A model generated the notes under the pieces. The model was not told the origin of the DNA and did not search any database. It worked only from the letters and a program-made list of their open reading frames with translations. A program made the position numbers and the translations under genes. A DNA stretch of 64,000 nt from Mytilus galloprovincialis (Eukaryota; Mollusca; Bivalvia; Mytilida; Mytilidae), in NCBI RefSeq assembly GCF_965363235.1, contig NC_134839.1:112772517-112836516 (forward strand), read 5' to 3'. Positions 21,385-34,418 of the stretch are shown in pieces (position 1 is the first letter of the stretch; every line of letters begins with the position of its first letter).

Positions 21385-21600
21385 AAGGCTTTTCTACCTC
21401 AGGAATATATTACCTTAGCTGTATTTGGCAAAACGTTTAGGAATTTTTGGTCCTCAATGCTCTTCTATTTCGTACTTTATTTGGCCTTTGAAACATTTTT
21501 TGATTCGAGCGTCACTAATGAGTCTTTAGTAGACGAAACGCGCGTCTGGCGTAAATATAAAATTTTAATCCTGGTATCTATCATCTCATCAGTTTACTAG
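21385..21600 (+). repeat. Interspersed repeat R2
   Basis: Close to the copy at 20005. It is again followed by a T-tract (21611-21659) and then by 20-bp minisatellite units (21661-21810). Confidence 0.75.
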
Positions 21601-21610
21601 CAATATAAAA

Positions 21611-21661
<51 letters not shown>

Positions 21662-21810
21662 TAAAAACAGACACACTAGCATGATAATAACAGAATTACT
21701 AGCATTACAAAAACAAAACCGCTAGCATGATAAAAACAGAATTACTAGCATGATAAAAACAGAATTACTAGCATGATAAAAATAGAAACACTAGCATGAT
21801 CAAACAAAGA
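21611..21810. repeat. Long T-tract followed by ~20-bp minisatellite, third block
   Basis: About 49 T residues, then about seven 'actagcatgataaaaacaga' units. The combination R2 + T-run + minisatellite repeats the arrangement at 20005-20660. Confidence 0.8.
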
Positions 21811-22284
21811 TCTATCATCAACGAAACATTTGGAGAGATTTTATCCATGGCTCAAATGACATTACTCAGAAACAAAAGATTTACACTGACTCGAGTCAAT
21901 CAGTTGCTGATATAACACTGACCTTTGAAATAATGTTATAAAATATAATACGTTGTTTGTCATATCATGGACAATACGAAATTAAATTGGGTAAAAGTTT
22001 AACATATGATTTAAAAGACAACATCATTACACCGAAACTGTTACCAATTTTCATTCTTGATCCGTAATCTTAAAATCAGACAAAGATATCATCACTCGTC
22101 AGACATTATAGAAATTTAGTTTCTTAACTCATGGACAAACAGGTCATACATTTGGAAACACAATGATTGCCAAAGTTGTAGTCTAGGAATCGACAATGTT
22201 ATTTTTACCTTTTGAATTTTCCTCCTCCATTATCTTGCCAAGTTCGGTTAAAACAATATTAAAGGTTCAAAGTAGTTATCAAAG

Positions 22285-22475
22285 GTACCAGGATTATAAT
22301 TAAGTACGCCAGACGCGCGTTTCGTCTACATAAGACTCATCAGTGACGCTCATATCAAAATATTTATAATGCCAAACCAGTACAAAGTTGAAGAGCATAG
22401 ATGATCCAAAGTTTCCCAAATTGTGCCAAATATGAAGACGAACCGCGTGTCTGGCGTATAAAATTATAATCCAGG
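22285..22475 (-). repeat. Interspersed repeat R2, reverse copy
   Basis: Contains 'acgccagacgcgcgtttcgt' and 'gactcatcagtgacgctc'. A second partial core with 'cgcgtgtctggcgta' follows at about 22445, so two fragments may be joined. Confidence 0.7.
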
Positions 22476-23255
22476 TATATCTGATAACTTTTTATAATGT
22501 ACTAGGCAAAAGTGAATTATATGGTCCTTGAGTAGATTAACAAAAATACCGAGCGCCAAAGAAAAATGCAAAGGAGAAGTTTCTTATCAAATTGTAAAAT
22601 CAAATGCTCAGACAGATCAAAAGAATAAAATAAAACTTTCATATACACCTGGTTTTTACAGCTAACTGAACCTCTCACTTGTATGACAGTCGCAATAATT
22701 TCATCATATTGACAACAATGTATACACTCATCGATATAATAGGTAAGAATGTCAAAAATTGGACACAGCAGTCAGAATTATGCTATTATCTTAATTTTTA
22801 TAAAAGCAAACAACTCTATAAACAAGAAAAACAAAATGAAATATAAACAAAGCACTATAAAACAATGACGGGATGTAAAAATACCGAGCCATGTGGAAAG
22901 GATATTTTCAAAAACTGACTTAACAATAAAGTTCAAAAATATACAAAGACAATAAAAAGAACACTATAACATGTAATTTAGATGATAAATAACGTCAGTT
23001 TCTAGAATCTGCAAGACCATCGTGTATTATTTGTGAAGTTGAAATGGAATCGGTACCAGGACATCATTCATATCTATAGCTCAACGTGCATAAATCTGAT
23101 ATTGATTATACCTTCATGTGTTTCACATGCTATCTTTTATGGTAATATTTTATAAATAGCACAAACATGTCGGCATTCACCTCAAAAACTAAACCTTTAA
23201 ACAGACTTTCCAGAAGTGATTTAGTTACGATACTATTGTGAGGTCATTAAAAATA

Positions 23256-23297
23256 TTGTATTGTATTGTATTGTATTGTATTGTATTGTATTGTATT
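23256..23297. repeat. (TTGTA)n microsatellite
   Basis: About eight uninterrupted five-base units. Confidence 0.95.
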
Positions 23298-23647
23298 AAA
23301 GATTGCATTTTTTTTATTATCAAATATTGAATAAATCATACTGTATCGTTCTTTGCATCGGAAATAAACATAATTATTCTTCTTCTCTTATATTTTATGA
23401 TGCTATGATACTAAACCCCTTATGAGAGAATTGTGCTTGATTTTCATATAATGAAGACTTAAGCTTTCTATAAGGTTAATTGAGGTCTTGAGCTTGCATG
23501 TCAGTAACTACTAGTATAGTCCATTGTTTATTTATGTCATCATTGTTATTTTGCTTGGTTCCTTATGTTACTTATTCTAACATTGGACTTTGTTTTCTTT
23601 TAAACTGAGATTTACTGTGCGTATTGCTGCGTCATTGTTTATTCTAC

Positions 23648-24100
23648 ATTTCTAGAGATAAAGGGGAGGGTTAAGATATCACAAAACATGTAGACTGTGC
23701 CGCATTTCTGTGCCTGTCCCAAGTAAGGGACCTCTGGCCATTGTTAGCTTTGTATGTTTTTTTCCGGTTTATTAATAGAATTGAGAAAGGAAATGGGGAA
23801 TGTGTCAAAGCGACAACAACCCGACCATAGAGCAGACAACAGCCGAAGGCCACCAATAAGTCTTCAATGTAGCGAGAAACTCCTGCACCCGGAGGCGTCC
23901 TTCAGCTGACCCCTTAAAAAATATGTATACTAGTTCAGTGATAATGGACGTCATATTGAACTCCGAGTTATACACAAGAAACTAAAATTAAAAATCACAA
24001 GACTAACAAAGGCCAGAGGCTCCTGATTTGGGACAGGCGCAAAATTGCGGCGGGGTTAAACATGTTTATGAAATCTCAACCCTCCCCCTATACCTCATAT
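23648..24100. mobile_element. Interspersed element R3 with inverted R6-like arms
   Basis: The arms at 23652-23752 ('gtgcctgtcccaagtaaggg') and 24000-24095 ('cctgatttgggacaggcgca') are inverted copies of each other. Between them is the R3 core, containing 'acaacccgaccatagagcag', 'cttcaatgtagcgagaaact' and 'gcgtccttcagctgacccct'. The core alone recurs at 28820-28970 (reverse) and 50885-51075. The class is not identified. Confidence 0.6.
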
Positions 24101-24912
24101 GTTTCGGAGTTTTTTTGTCCCACCCATCTTCTAAGAATTAGTACATATTTTTGTTTACAGGCCAGCTGAAGTTTTCTCCGGATGAGGAGTTGCTTTCCTA
24201 TCCTTGATTGATTTTGCTGTGTGTTTGATGTGCTTTGGAATGTATATGTTTGAAAGCAATTTGAAAACATGTGCCTTTTTCACAAATCGTTAGTTTTCAG
24301 TTTTAGTGATATTAGTTTTAGAGTGTTGAAGAGCAATTGTTTTCATCCAAAGTATTATTTGCAGAGAATTCTTTTCAAACATAATCTTAAATGTTGCCAC
24401 TTTAGTTGAACAGTAAGATAAAAATATTAATATATTTCAGAAAAATACCAAAAAAGTTTGCTTAATCATAAGGGACATTGTTCACAACCAGTAGTGCAAT
24501 AAAATATTTGAAGTTGAAAAAAGGGATTTCTAAATCTTTGCGTGTGTTGAGTAGAAATGCAACACTAATTATAAAAGTAAAAATAAATTGTTCACAATAA
24601 TTCTACAATGTCGTTTCTGCGCAATGACTCAAAAAGTTTATCTAACTTAATTAGTTTAAATTATTCTATTGTTCAAAATGACAAGTGGATCTGACTAAAT
24701 TAACAGAAGCTGACGTCGAAATTTATTTTGAACTTTCCTGTGCTGTTTCGCTGCGTTCATATCGACATCAGTTCTACTTTTTTGCTTGGATGATCATTAT
24801 TCTAAGCTAATCAGCTGTGGTATCAGATCTTTCATTAGATCAAAAGATCAAGCATACCAAGATTGTCCGACATTGATCAACATGTGAAACATCTCATGGC
24901 CTCATGTCAAGT

Positions 24913-25028
24913 CACGTTGTTTCTTATCATTTAGGGTCACTGATTTGTGTGACCAACTCCACATATATTTACTTGTTAGAGAAAACATACCTTCTTTCTA
25001 AAGGATCCCTCTAAGAAGAATAAGCAGA
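24913..25028 (+). promoter_or_regulatory. Promoter and 5' leader of copy B
   Basis: Shares with copy A, in order, 'cacgttgtttctta', 'gggtcactg', 'tttgtgtga', a TATA-like CATATATTTA (24962-24971), 'gagaaaaca' and 'ctctaagaagaataa'. Confidence 0.6.
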
Positions 25029-28000
25029 ATGAATAGTTATATTTCAGTAGCTCTTGTTGTTATCTTTGCTGGATGTTCAATTGCCTATCCAATCCATGCA
25101 TCCTGTAAAATCCAATGGTAAGATTATGTAATTTTTTAAATATATATTTTACTTTATATCTTTTTTAAGAATGCATCTTTTTCCGATACAAAGACATTTT
25201 GTTATTTTCCTTTTTGTGTTTTGTTGCTTTTCATAGTGATTAAGATTATAACACAACGTTGACTGCTGAACCCCACTTTTGACATATTTACCTAACATGT
25301 CTGTTTGTTTTGTTCAATCGTCGTTGTCAATGTAATGGAATTTTATGCGACTGACATACAAGTGAGAGGTTAATTTCGCTATAAAACCAGGTTTAATCCA
25401 CTATTTTCTACATAAGAAAATACATGTACCAAGTCAGCAATATGACAGTTGTTATACATTCGTTTGATGTGTTTAAAAAAGCGATAAGGTCTATATTATT
25501 GGGACATTTAAGTCATATTCAGGTTTGCAACGTTTTTATGAAGTTTGACTGACCTAATTTCCAAAAATTCTCTAACTAACACCACCAAATCATAGAAGAA
25601 TTGTTTATGATTTCTGATCGATGGAACTATTATACACAGTTAAAACTCGCGTTTAGTAAACCAACATATTATAGTATACATAAAACAAGCACAATAATAT
25701 CTAAATTTAGAACAAATTAGGTCTTGTTCCTCGGAACTTTGTTTCTTATCTCGCAAGGTCGTCGGATAATTAAGTAGGATTTGTCTTATAAAAGTAACCA
25801 CACTCATTTAGTACATCGAGAGATTACAAATAAAGTAGGTGTAAACGAGCACAATGATATGTACCACAAATTAGGTCTCCTGTTTCGAAACTTTTTTTTT
25901 CTTATTTTGCAAGGTCGTCGTATTACAAGTATATTGTTTATAAAACGTATCAAATATTCCTTTATTTTAATATCAAGGAATACTTATAACTTGTATTTTA
26001 CTCGAACATTGATTTAAAAGGGTTCAGATTTTAAAAGTTTATCTAATTATTGGGTCTTATATTTAGATTATGTAGTACTTTTTAATGATTTCGAATTCAA
26101 ATGCAAAATTTCAATTCTAAGAATAATTCTAACAGACCTAGCTTGAATATATTCCGACTTGTTCTTGAGATTTAAATTGCACTTTAACTAAAATAATTTG
26201 ATTTAAAGGATATTACCATATTTAAGACGGAAAATATTGTATAAGTTTGTTAATTCAGAAGACCATTTAATATTATATTCTTCGTTTAATATCTCGGACA
26301 GAAACTTCCCAATTAAATTATGAAAACAGTTTATATTTTGTAATTTTTTAGGACATTTGGAATCACCTGTGATATGGTAAAGGAAAAAATCAAGACCCAG
26401 ATCTCTACCTGGTCTACAGCAGATAACTGTCCAAATGGAGCAGGAGAAAAATGTCTGTATACAGTACGTATTTTGACTATTCGTTAGTAATAGACAGGTA
26501 TTTTACTGCAAGGAGTTCATATACTTAATAAATTGCAATTTAACCCGTTATGTATGTTTATACATTTTGTTAGTATGTTGGGGTAAACATATATTAATTA
26601 GGATGAGGCAACAGAAGTATACCACTATTCAAAAGTCATGAACCGATAGAGAAAAAATAAATCCGAGTTATAAACAAAAAAAACCAAGGAAACACATAAA
26701 CTGTAACTGTATAAACCTCTTTAGCTCTGGTATATTTACTGTTTGTTTTATGTAACAATTGTACTAAAATGAAACAAAATGGATCGATGCGCTCACAAAC
26801 TGAGAAAAGAATGTATTGTATGTAGAGTTTGCGGCTCAATTATTTTATGGACTTCACCTTTTTTAATTTGCTTTGAAGTTCAGTTTTGTTTTTGGTATTC
26901 TTATTCTATAGAATATGTGTTTAATTCATATATCTTGAAACACGCATTAATTACCTTTTTTCGACGCTGACTGTCGGTTATAATATCGAATTGGTCGCCA
27001 TAGATCTAATGATGCTTGACTAATCTGTACTATTCAGGAATATTACAGTTGTTATTCATTCGGTCGATGTGTATGAGTTTTGATTTTGCCATTTGATTTG
27101 GGTCTCTCCTTTTTTCAATTTTCCTCGGAGTTCGGTATTTTTTGGTATTTTACATTTTGTTTGTAACGACGTGGATGCTATCACTGTTCTTTTCTCTTAT
27201 TTGACGAAAGTGTAATTTCTGATGTTTTAACATTCGTTTGTAAGTAAAGCAAGTGCAAACCATATCAATGCAAAAACGTTTAAGAAGTTCAAAGAAATAT
27301 AATGTTTAAAAGTACAAAACCAAAGGTCTAAACAGAACAGACAGTAACGTCAACTCATTGGACTATCATATAATACGTTTTTCAAGTTTTATTTTCGGCA
27401 TCTTGTTCATATTGGCAAAACCTCGTTGACCATACATGGTTAAGACATATTCCATATATAATAATATTAATTAACTCATCAAAGATACCAGGCTTATTAT
27501 GTTTTACGCCAGACGCGCGTGTCGTCTACAAAACGACTCAAAAGTGACATTCGAATCATCACAGTTATAGAATTTATAGATTTAAATCGTTATGTTCATA
27601 TGAAATGTTATACCTTCACAAAAATACTTGCATATTTTTAAATGTTATAAACTCGTTTGATTTTGGTTGAAATAGAAACATGTTTAATCCGTAGTTTCTA
27701 CAAATGAAGATGCCTGTTACAATTCAGGAATATGACAGTTACTTGTTAACCATTCGTTGTGTGTGTTTGAGCTTTTAATTTTGCAATTCTTGTTTTATGG
27801 TTTTTCCGTTTTGCAATTTTTTTTTGTTTGTTATCTTACTTTTTGATATTTTAGTTTGTTGGTGAAACAAGTACAACAATTACAGCAAAACACTCGACAC
27901 CAGTGAAGCATTACCTTGATGATTTGACCTTCACATTGACAGCAAGTAACAGTATGTGCAATGTCAAGGTAAGTCCAAGAGACACACAATTGAAATAGTT

Positions 28001-30233
28001 CAATAAACTCATCTTAGATACCACGCTTAAATTTTGTATATACGCCAGACGCGCGTTTCGTCTACAAAAGACTCATCAGTGACGCTCGAATCCAAAAAAG
28101 TTAAAAAAGCCAAATAAAGTACAAATTTGAAGAGCATTGAGATCCAAAATTCCTAAAAGTGTTGCCAAATACAGCTAAGGTAATCTATGCCTGAGGTAGA
28201 AAAGCCTTATGATTTCAAAAAATTCAAAATTTTGTAAACAGTTAATACATTCCTTCACATTTTTTTATGGATTGTCAATGATCATACGAAGACATTGATT
28301 TGATAAACCTTCATAATCTAAGAAATTATATGCAAGGTGTATAAAAGGAGAGCATGTCATAGGACAAAAATATGCAAAACTTTACGAAATGTCAGAGAAA
28401 AAGTCAGAACTAAGTTACATATTTTACTAGGATGCCATTTTGAACAAAAAGTAAGCATTTACAGTCAGTTTTGTTCGTGTTTTTTTTTTAATAAGGATAA
28501 AAACTTCGCTGATACACTTTGGTCGTGGAAGACACGAATTTTCATCAGAATGTATGCGCCTTATATGAGATGACCAATTGGAGATCGATTGCGCATTTGA
28601 TATACATGTTCAAATGGTAAAAAGTATGTCAGATGTAAAGGTGAGACAAGAAAATGCACCAGGGGGCGATTTTTTGGGGTAAAGGCTCGTCACAAAGTCA
28701 TGCTTATACACATAAAAAGATGCTTTTCATAATCTTTTCATTGTGTTAAATTAAAAACATTCTTACTGTACTAGTATACTTTATCAGATAGATGTCCATT
28801 ATCACTGTACTAGTATACATATTTTTTAAGGGGCCAGCTGAAGGACGCCTACGTGTGCGGGAGTTTCTCGCTACATTGAAGACTTATTGGTGGCCTTCAG
28901 CTGTTGTCTGCTCTATGGTCGGGTTGTTGTCGCTTTGACACATTCCCATTTCCTTTCTCAATTTTATTAGAATACTATTGCATGTGAATATCTTATATAA
29001 ATTATATTTTTGCATCTTTTTTATATCTAGATCAAATACCCATCGTAAATCTCAGCCTTGTCGATGGTTGATTGAATAGTCTCCAAACCTAAAAGAAATA
29101 AAAGGGCATATAAACTCATAAATCAAAAATAAACTGTTTTAAAATACCATGTAAAAACATAAAAAGAACAAAAAAAACAAACAATCATGAAATATTGTTA
29201 CTTTATGACGATTTCAAGCTTTGTTTGTTGTTTCTAAGATTTGTTTAGTAATTCTGATATCTATTTTATAACGTTATTAGTCAAATTTGAGACTTGTAGT
29301 CAATTTGATGGGCATAGATTGCCAGGTAATTGTGAATTATATCGGTATATCTATGTATGAACATAAACATATGGATACCTGAAGTCGCATACTAGTATAA
29401 GGTTTCGATTCTATCGTCCCAAGGTATCTCTTTTTGTAAATAATGTTGTTTACTTACATCTATCTAATAATTTATACTGTTTAAATTGTAGGGTTACTCC
29501 ACATCAGAAACATGGTATGCTCACCTTGACTACAGCACAAATTATTGTAACCTCAACAACCTGATCACAGGTATGCAATATCTTAATGTAAAATAATATG
29601 GACACCAATACTAAAATTCAATTAAGTATACACATGTAATAAAAGCATAACAAAAATACCAAACTCCTATTAAATTTCGAAAAATGAAAGTCCAAAAAAT
29701 CTGATTAAATTAAAAGACATTATCAAAGAAGGACGAAAGATACCAAAGGGACAATCAAACTCATAAATCAAAAATAAACTGACAACGCTTGCTAAAAACG
29801 AAAAAGACAAACAGACAAACAATAGTACACATGACACAACATAGAATAAACTGTTAGCACCATGTCAAAACATAAAAAGAACAAAAAACAAACAATCATG
29901 ATATCAATGCCATGTTAATGAAAGTATTTTTAATTGTATGGAATCTGTTCCTGCAATTTAAATAGCCGTAAAGAGTAGAAAGGAAATGTCAGTATTAGCG
30001 CCTTATTTGTATCCAATATGTTAAAAGGAAAAACAATATACTAACGTTTTATGCAATTAAAAATTTAAATATTTAAACAGGCCTAATATATTCTCAAGGG
30101 GTTATGCTATCAAAAAATGATTTTGTTTATTTTTATTTAAGGATCCGGACTGGACAAGGTTAACGGATACACCGAGGTTACCAGTGATAGTGTGTGCACA
30201 CAATATTCCAGCAAAAATTGCGAAAAATATTAA
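25029..30233 (+). CDS. Secreted eight-cysteine protein, copy B (5 exons)
   Basis: Exons 25029-25117, 26352-26463, 27855-27968, 29492-29570 and 30142-30233, with the same five lengths as copy A, all GT-AG, giving 161 residues. It is identical to copy A at 144 of 161 residues by my count. All eight mature cysteines and the signal peptide are kept, and most changes are conservative (D/E, F/Y, S/T, D/N). The introns have diverged far more than the exons, so the exons appear to be under selection. Tandem, same-strand placement 4.0 kb after copy A points to local duplication. The function is unknown. Copy A with the minus-strand gene gives the same fold prediction with a different N-terminus. Confidence 0.88.
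27475..27565 (-). repeat. Interspersed repeat R2, partial reverse copy
   Basis: Contains 'acgccagacgcgcgtgtcgt' and 'aaagtgacattcgaatc'. Lies in intron 2 of copy B. Confidence 0.65.
28008..28262 (-). repeat. Interspersed repeat R2, reverse copy
   Basis: A long copy with 'acgccagacgcgcgtttcgt', 'actcatcagtgacgctcgaa', 'gaagagcattgagatcc' and 'acagctaaggtaatctatgc'. It begins about 40 bp after the exon 3 donor of copy B. Confidence 0.8.
28820..28970 (-). repeat. R3 core, reverse copy
   Basis: Contains 'gggagtttctcgctacattg', 'ttcagctgttgtctgctcta' and 'cgggttgttgtcgctttgac', the reverse complement of the core at 23775-23920, without the outer arms. Confidence 0.75.
29720..29890. repeat. Interspersed repeat R7 in intron 4 of copy B
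   Basis: Contains 'gataccaaagggacaatcaa', 'actcataaatcaaaaataaa' and 'gacaaacagacaaacaatag'. Related pieces occur at about 29085-29200 and 31290-31410. Confidence 0.55.
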
Positions 30234-30280
30234 ATTATTTAGTAAAATTAGTACAATTAATGTAATTTTATAAATAAGAA

Positions 30281-30475
30281 GATGTGGTATGAGTGCCAAT
30301 GAGACAACACTCCATTCAATTCACAAGGTAAAAACGGAAACAATTTTAGGTCAAATCATGGCCTTCAGCATGGAGCCTTAGCTCGCACAGAACAGTAAGC
30401 CCCAAAACGACTAGTATTAAACAATTCAAACAGGAAAACTAGCAGTCTAATCTATATAAAAAACGAGATACAAGA
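30281..30475 (-). repeat. Interspersed repeat R1, reverse copy
   Basis: Begins 'agaagatgtggtatgagtgc' only about 50 bp after the stop codon of copy B, so it may lie in that gene's 3' UTR. Confidence 0.65.
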
Positions 30476-33400
30476 TATAAAGGCAACGGTAGTATATCGA
30501 AGTTCAACTATAGGAGGAAAACAAGTGTAACAAAAGAACACCCCGCTTTTTAAAAATATCTAAAAACGAACTATTAAAAAACTTATGAGTCGCGCTAACA
30601 AACGACAACCACGGAAAAACAGGCTTCTGACACATCACGATAATATGTCAATATAAAAACTTTCGTATTGTTTCAATATGTAGTCTTGAGTAATTGAGGA
30701 AATGGCGGGAACAGTAGTCTGCCGATGTTTGGATCTGATCATTCGATTAGGAAGAAACAAACAAAGAAAAAAAAATTAAACATGAAGAAAGTCTGACCCC
30801 AGAAAGAGCAAGATCGGGTGCTTCGAGATTATAAGCGTCTCTTACTGTGCAAACCTCATCCAACATGCGAATCTATTCAGTCAAACTGTCACATTCGGTA
30901 ACAGAAAACAATCCGTTAAAGAACAAGTTAGATGACTTATCTTGTCAATAAAGATCTTTGACCGCAAAAAAAAAAGTATCTCGAGGAATTAACATACAGA
31001 CATATCGTATCAGTCAACCAATTCATGGTCGTTACCGTAAAACTTAGTTGGTATCGATTTCAATCTTTCTTCCTAAACATAGATTAAAGCAAACGTTAAA
31101 ATAAAATAACTTCGAAAGGATAACAATATCATTTGAAGTAAACTGATATACTCTTCCCGAGTGAGTTTAGTTTCGACATAACTTATAAATTCTTAAAGGG
31201 ACGCTTTTAGAAAGGTGTTATGATTCATATGAAACCTAAATACTGATTACTTAGCTGAAAATACCATCGGGGATTGATAGTAAAACATAGTATTGAAGGG
31301 CAAATAAAAAGACGAAGGATATCAAAGGGACAATCAAAACTCGAAGAAAAACCCCAAATGACATAGCAAAAAATGAAAAAAGGCGACAAGACAAGCAGCA
31401 ATCTAAAATGCAAAACAAAGAAAACTATATGCTGAACAGCACAAACCGGAATCGAAAATTTCTTAAAGTATCGCGAAAGTTAAGTAGATTCTGCTCGCCT
31501 AATGACACCGGTCAGTGTGTTTACAAACAACATTATATTGTTGGGGCTGCCAAATGCTCGTGAAAACATCTTACAAAATTACTAACATCTTTTTGATCAC
31601 CAATCAATAGCGACAACATAGAAGTATTGGTTTGCTAGATAACGTCGTGTTATGGTACATGCTGGGTAACTCAGATGTCATCTTCATTTCGAACTTTATA
31701 CAGGGAAACTTTTGATTCTGGGGATAATACCAAAATCAGATAGTAAAAATATTGAAAGATTACTTGGAATATGATGTACATGTAAATACAATATTTGTGA
31801 AGATATCAATGAGGATATCTAAAATCCAAGGTCCAATAAAAACAGACAACTGGTTATAAGCTTGAATGATAATACCATAGCAATCTTAAATCCATGATTG
31901 ATTAATTGAAATGTAGCTTGAAATGCATATTCATTAAAAATTCTAAGACACTTTCCTCCGTCGACAGCTCAGATCATAACAACATCTAATATGTCCTCAT
32001 TCTAAACCTGACAATGTGGGCATTTGGAGTTAACGTAGAAAGTTGCATGATAATGTGAGGGATTTAATGTTCCCTAGCGCATATGGGGTATTACCAGCTA
32101 AGAGGTCAGCAGAATATCAATTATACGATCATTTGCTGTAAATTGAATCAAACGTTAAAATCAAGGGTGTTCTATCATCATGAATATATGATAGTAGCCA
32201 TATTTGGCACAATATTTCGGACACTTTTTTCAATTATTGAATTGGTCTTCTAACAGTTGTTTATTTTTGATCCACGTATGAGTCTCAAGTAGGTTACATG
32301 TTTGTCTGGCGTATTAAAATATTGGCGGAAGACACCAAGGAAACATTGAAAACTCACAAAATCCACAATACATAAATGTTAAACCTGGTATCTTTAATGA
32401 CATTTTTGTAGACAGATATTATTTAATGAAATTTTACGTGCGTTTATAAAATGTTAAACGATTGTGTCCAGATTGTTTTGAGTATTTTTAATGTTGTTGA
32501 TAACATTTCAATTTACTCCAAACAAAAATTATATAAGTCAAACTTTAACCGGTGTGGCTATTTGTAAATAAGATGTTTACCTTGCAAAATCTTGTAAGGT
32601 ACTATAATATATGTTATTATAGCAAAACTTTGTTCGTTCTCTGTCGGGAAGGTTTGAAAAAATTCTATGGGTCCAACCGAACACTATTTATCGCCTGTGA
32701 TGGCGATTGTCGGATGAAAAGTATACTGTTGATCTAAAATACAAAATTTTAAAAAAAAAAGTTCAAACGTTAAATTTCTATATAAATGATATTTTATGGT
32801 CTTGAAGAATAACTTCAGTCCAAGTTGCATAAAAAGAATGTCACATGATCGACAAAACGAGTACTTGTGTATCCATTTGGGCTATATATATACAAGTAGT
32901 TTAAATTCGCCTATAAATGGCTGACTGACTATAGTCGTGTGGTTACATCGTATAAACAAAATAAAATAACTAAAAACAAGGGTTTATCCCCGATAAAAAA
33001 AAATCATATAATACATTAAATTATCAGGCCATTAACCTGATTGTACCACGGACGCAATTCAGTTTTTATTTTTCAAGTGAAGAGTGTGTAGATGATACAC
33101 TAATCTAATAAATAAGTTATAATGCAACAGAGTGTCAAAGGGAAGTTCTAGTCTCAATATGTACAAACACTCTGTTACTTCCATTTGTTTTACGTTTATA
33201 TATTATATTATCTTTTTTCTTCTTTGGGTTAAATTGAAACATAAAAAAAGCCCAATATATATGTATATAATTTGACAGAAGACTAAGTTTAGTTACTTTT
33301 TACAACTCAGTATAGTCAGTCTATTTTTAAATAGATCAATATCATGGAAAGGTATTTCATAACATATATTTATCGTTCAGTGTAGTATTTCTATCAGAGT

Positions 33401-33480
33401 TCAAGTGATAAATATGTGGTCAGGTTAATACTTCGTTCAATTTGAATAGACTTATATGGTTAGAGTAGGATGAGCTAAGA
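30476..33480. other. Intergenic, no gene recognised
   Basis: Repeat-derived pieces include an R4-like fragment near 30480-30560, an R7 piece near 31290-31410 and a decayed R2-like piece near 32165-32340. The open frames are short, AT-rich and unlike any protein I know. Confidence 0.4.
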
Positions 33481-33489
33481 CACTGTATT

Positions 33490-33700
33490 TGTTTTTGATG
33501 TTATATTTGTTTTTCTCGTGGGATTTTGTCTGATGCTTGGTCCGTTTCTGTGTGTGTTACATTGTAGTGTTGTGTCGTTGTTCTCCTCTTATATTTAATG
33601 CGTTTCCCTCAGTTTTAGTTTGTTACCCCGATTTTGTTTTTTGTCCATGGATTTATGAGTTTGAACAGCGGTATACTACTGTTGCCTTTATTTACCATTG
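33490..33700. repeat. Interspersed repeat R4, reverse copy
   Basis: Contains 'gggattttgtctgatgcttg', 'atttaatgcgtttccctcag' and 'agtttgttaccccgattttg', the reverse complement of 1220-1410. Confidence 0.75.
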
Positions 33701-34418
33701 ACGTAATCCAGTCTTTACGGTTTCTTTTATTCTATTTCATTGACAATTCATATATTGTCAATTAAAGTTCGGAGTTCTTTTGTCTATATAGCGTTTATTT
33801 CTTGGTGTTGGATTTGCCTTTATTTTTTTTCTATTTTTCTCGAAAAAGCAATCTGCATAACCTTTAAAAGCAAAAACAAATAATTAAAAAAGCAAATGAA
33901 AATCCGGAAATATATGCTAAATAGAGACAGAAGAATTCGGTTAAGATATGGGCTGATACCATGTCTGACTATATAACCGAAACTCCAGTGTTGCGTTCAC
34001 TTTTTGTAAGATATCTTATAATCATATTGACAATAATTTTCCCATAAAAAATGTCCATTTGTAGGCCCAAGTATTTTACACAATTTTGAGCTGAAATAAT
34101 ATGTTTAAAATTTGTCAACTTATGCAAGTTCAGTGAATTTTGAACAAAGCAAAATATAATTAGTTTTGTCGGGTATTGCAAAAGCGTTCAACACCAGAGT
34201 TATACTAGAAAGTAAAAGCATTAGAACATCCATATGAACATAGCACACAGGTTCTGGGAAGTTTTACGTTCTTACCTTGGAGTCTATTTCCGTATTCGGA
34301 ATACATAAGATAATTGAACAACACTGATAATAAAGAATACCATTGAAGAGGATATTGTAGAAAAGGAAAAGCAAACTGACATATTTGCAAAGTAACTTTT
34401 ACGACCCATTAGCAACCC

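Larger units (their letters stand above)
21811..23640. other. Intergenic region between copies A and B
   Basis: I see no gene. A reverse R2 copy lies at about 22285-22475 and a pentanucleotide repeat at 23256-23297. The rest is AT-rich and unrecognised. Confidence 0.4.
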
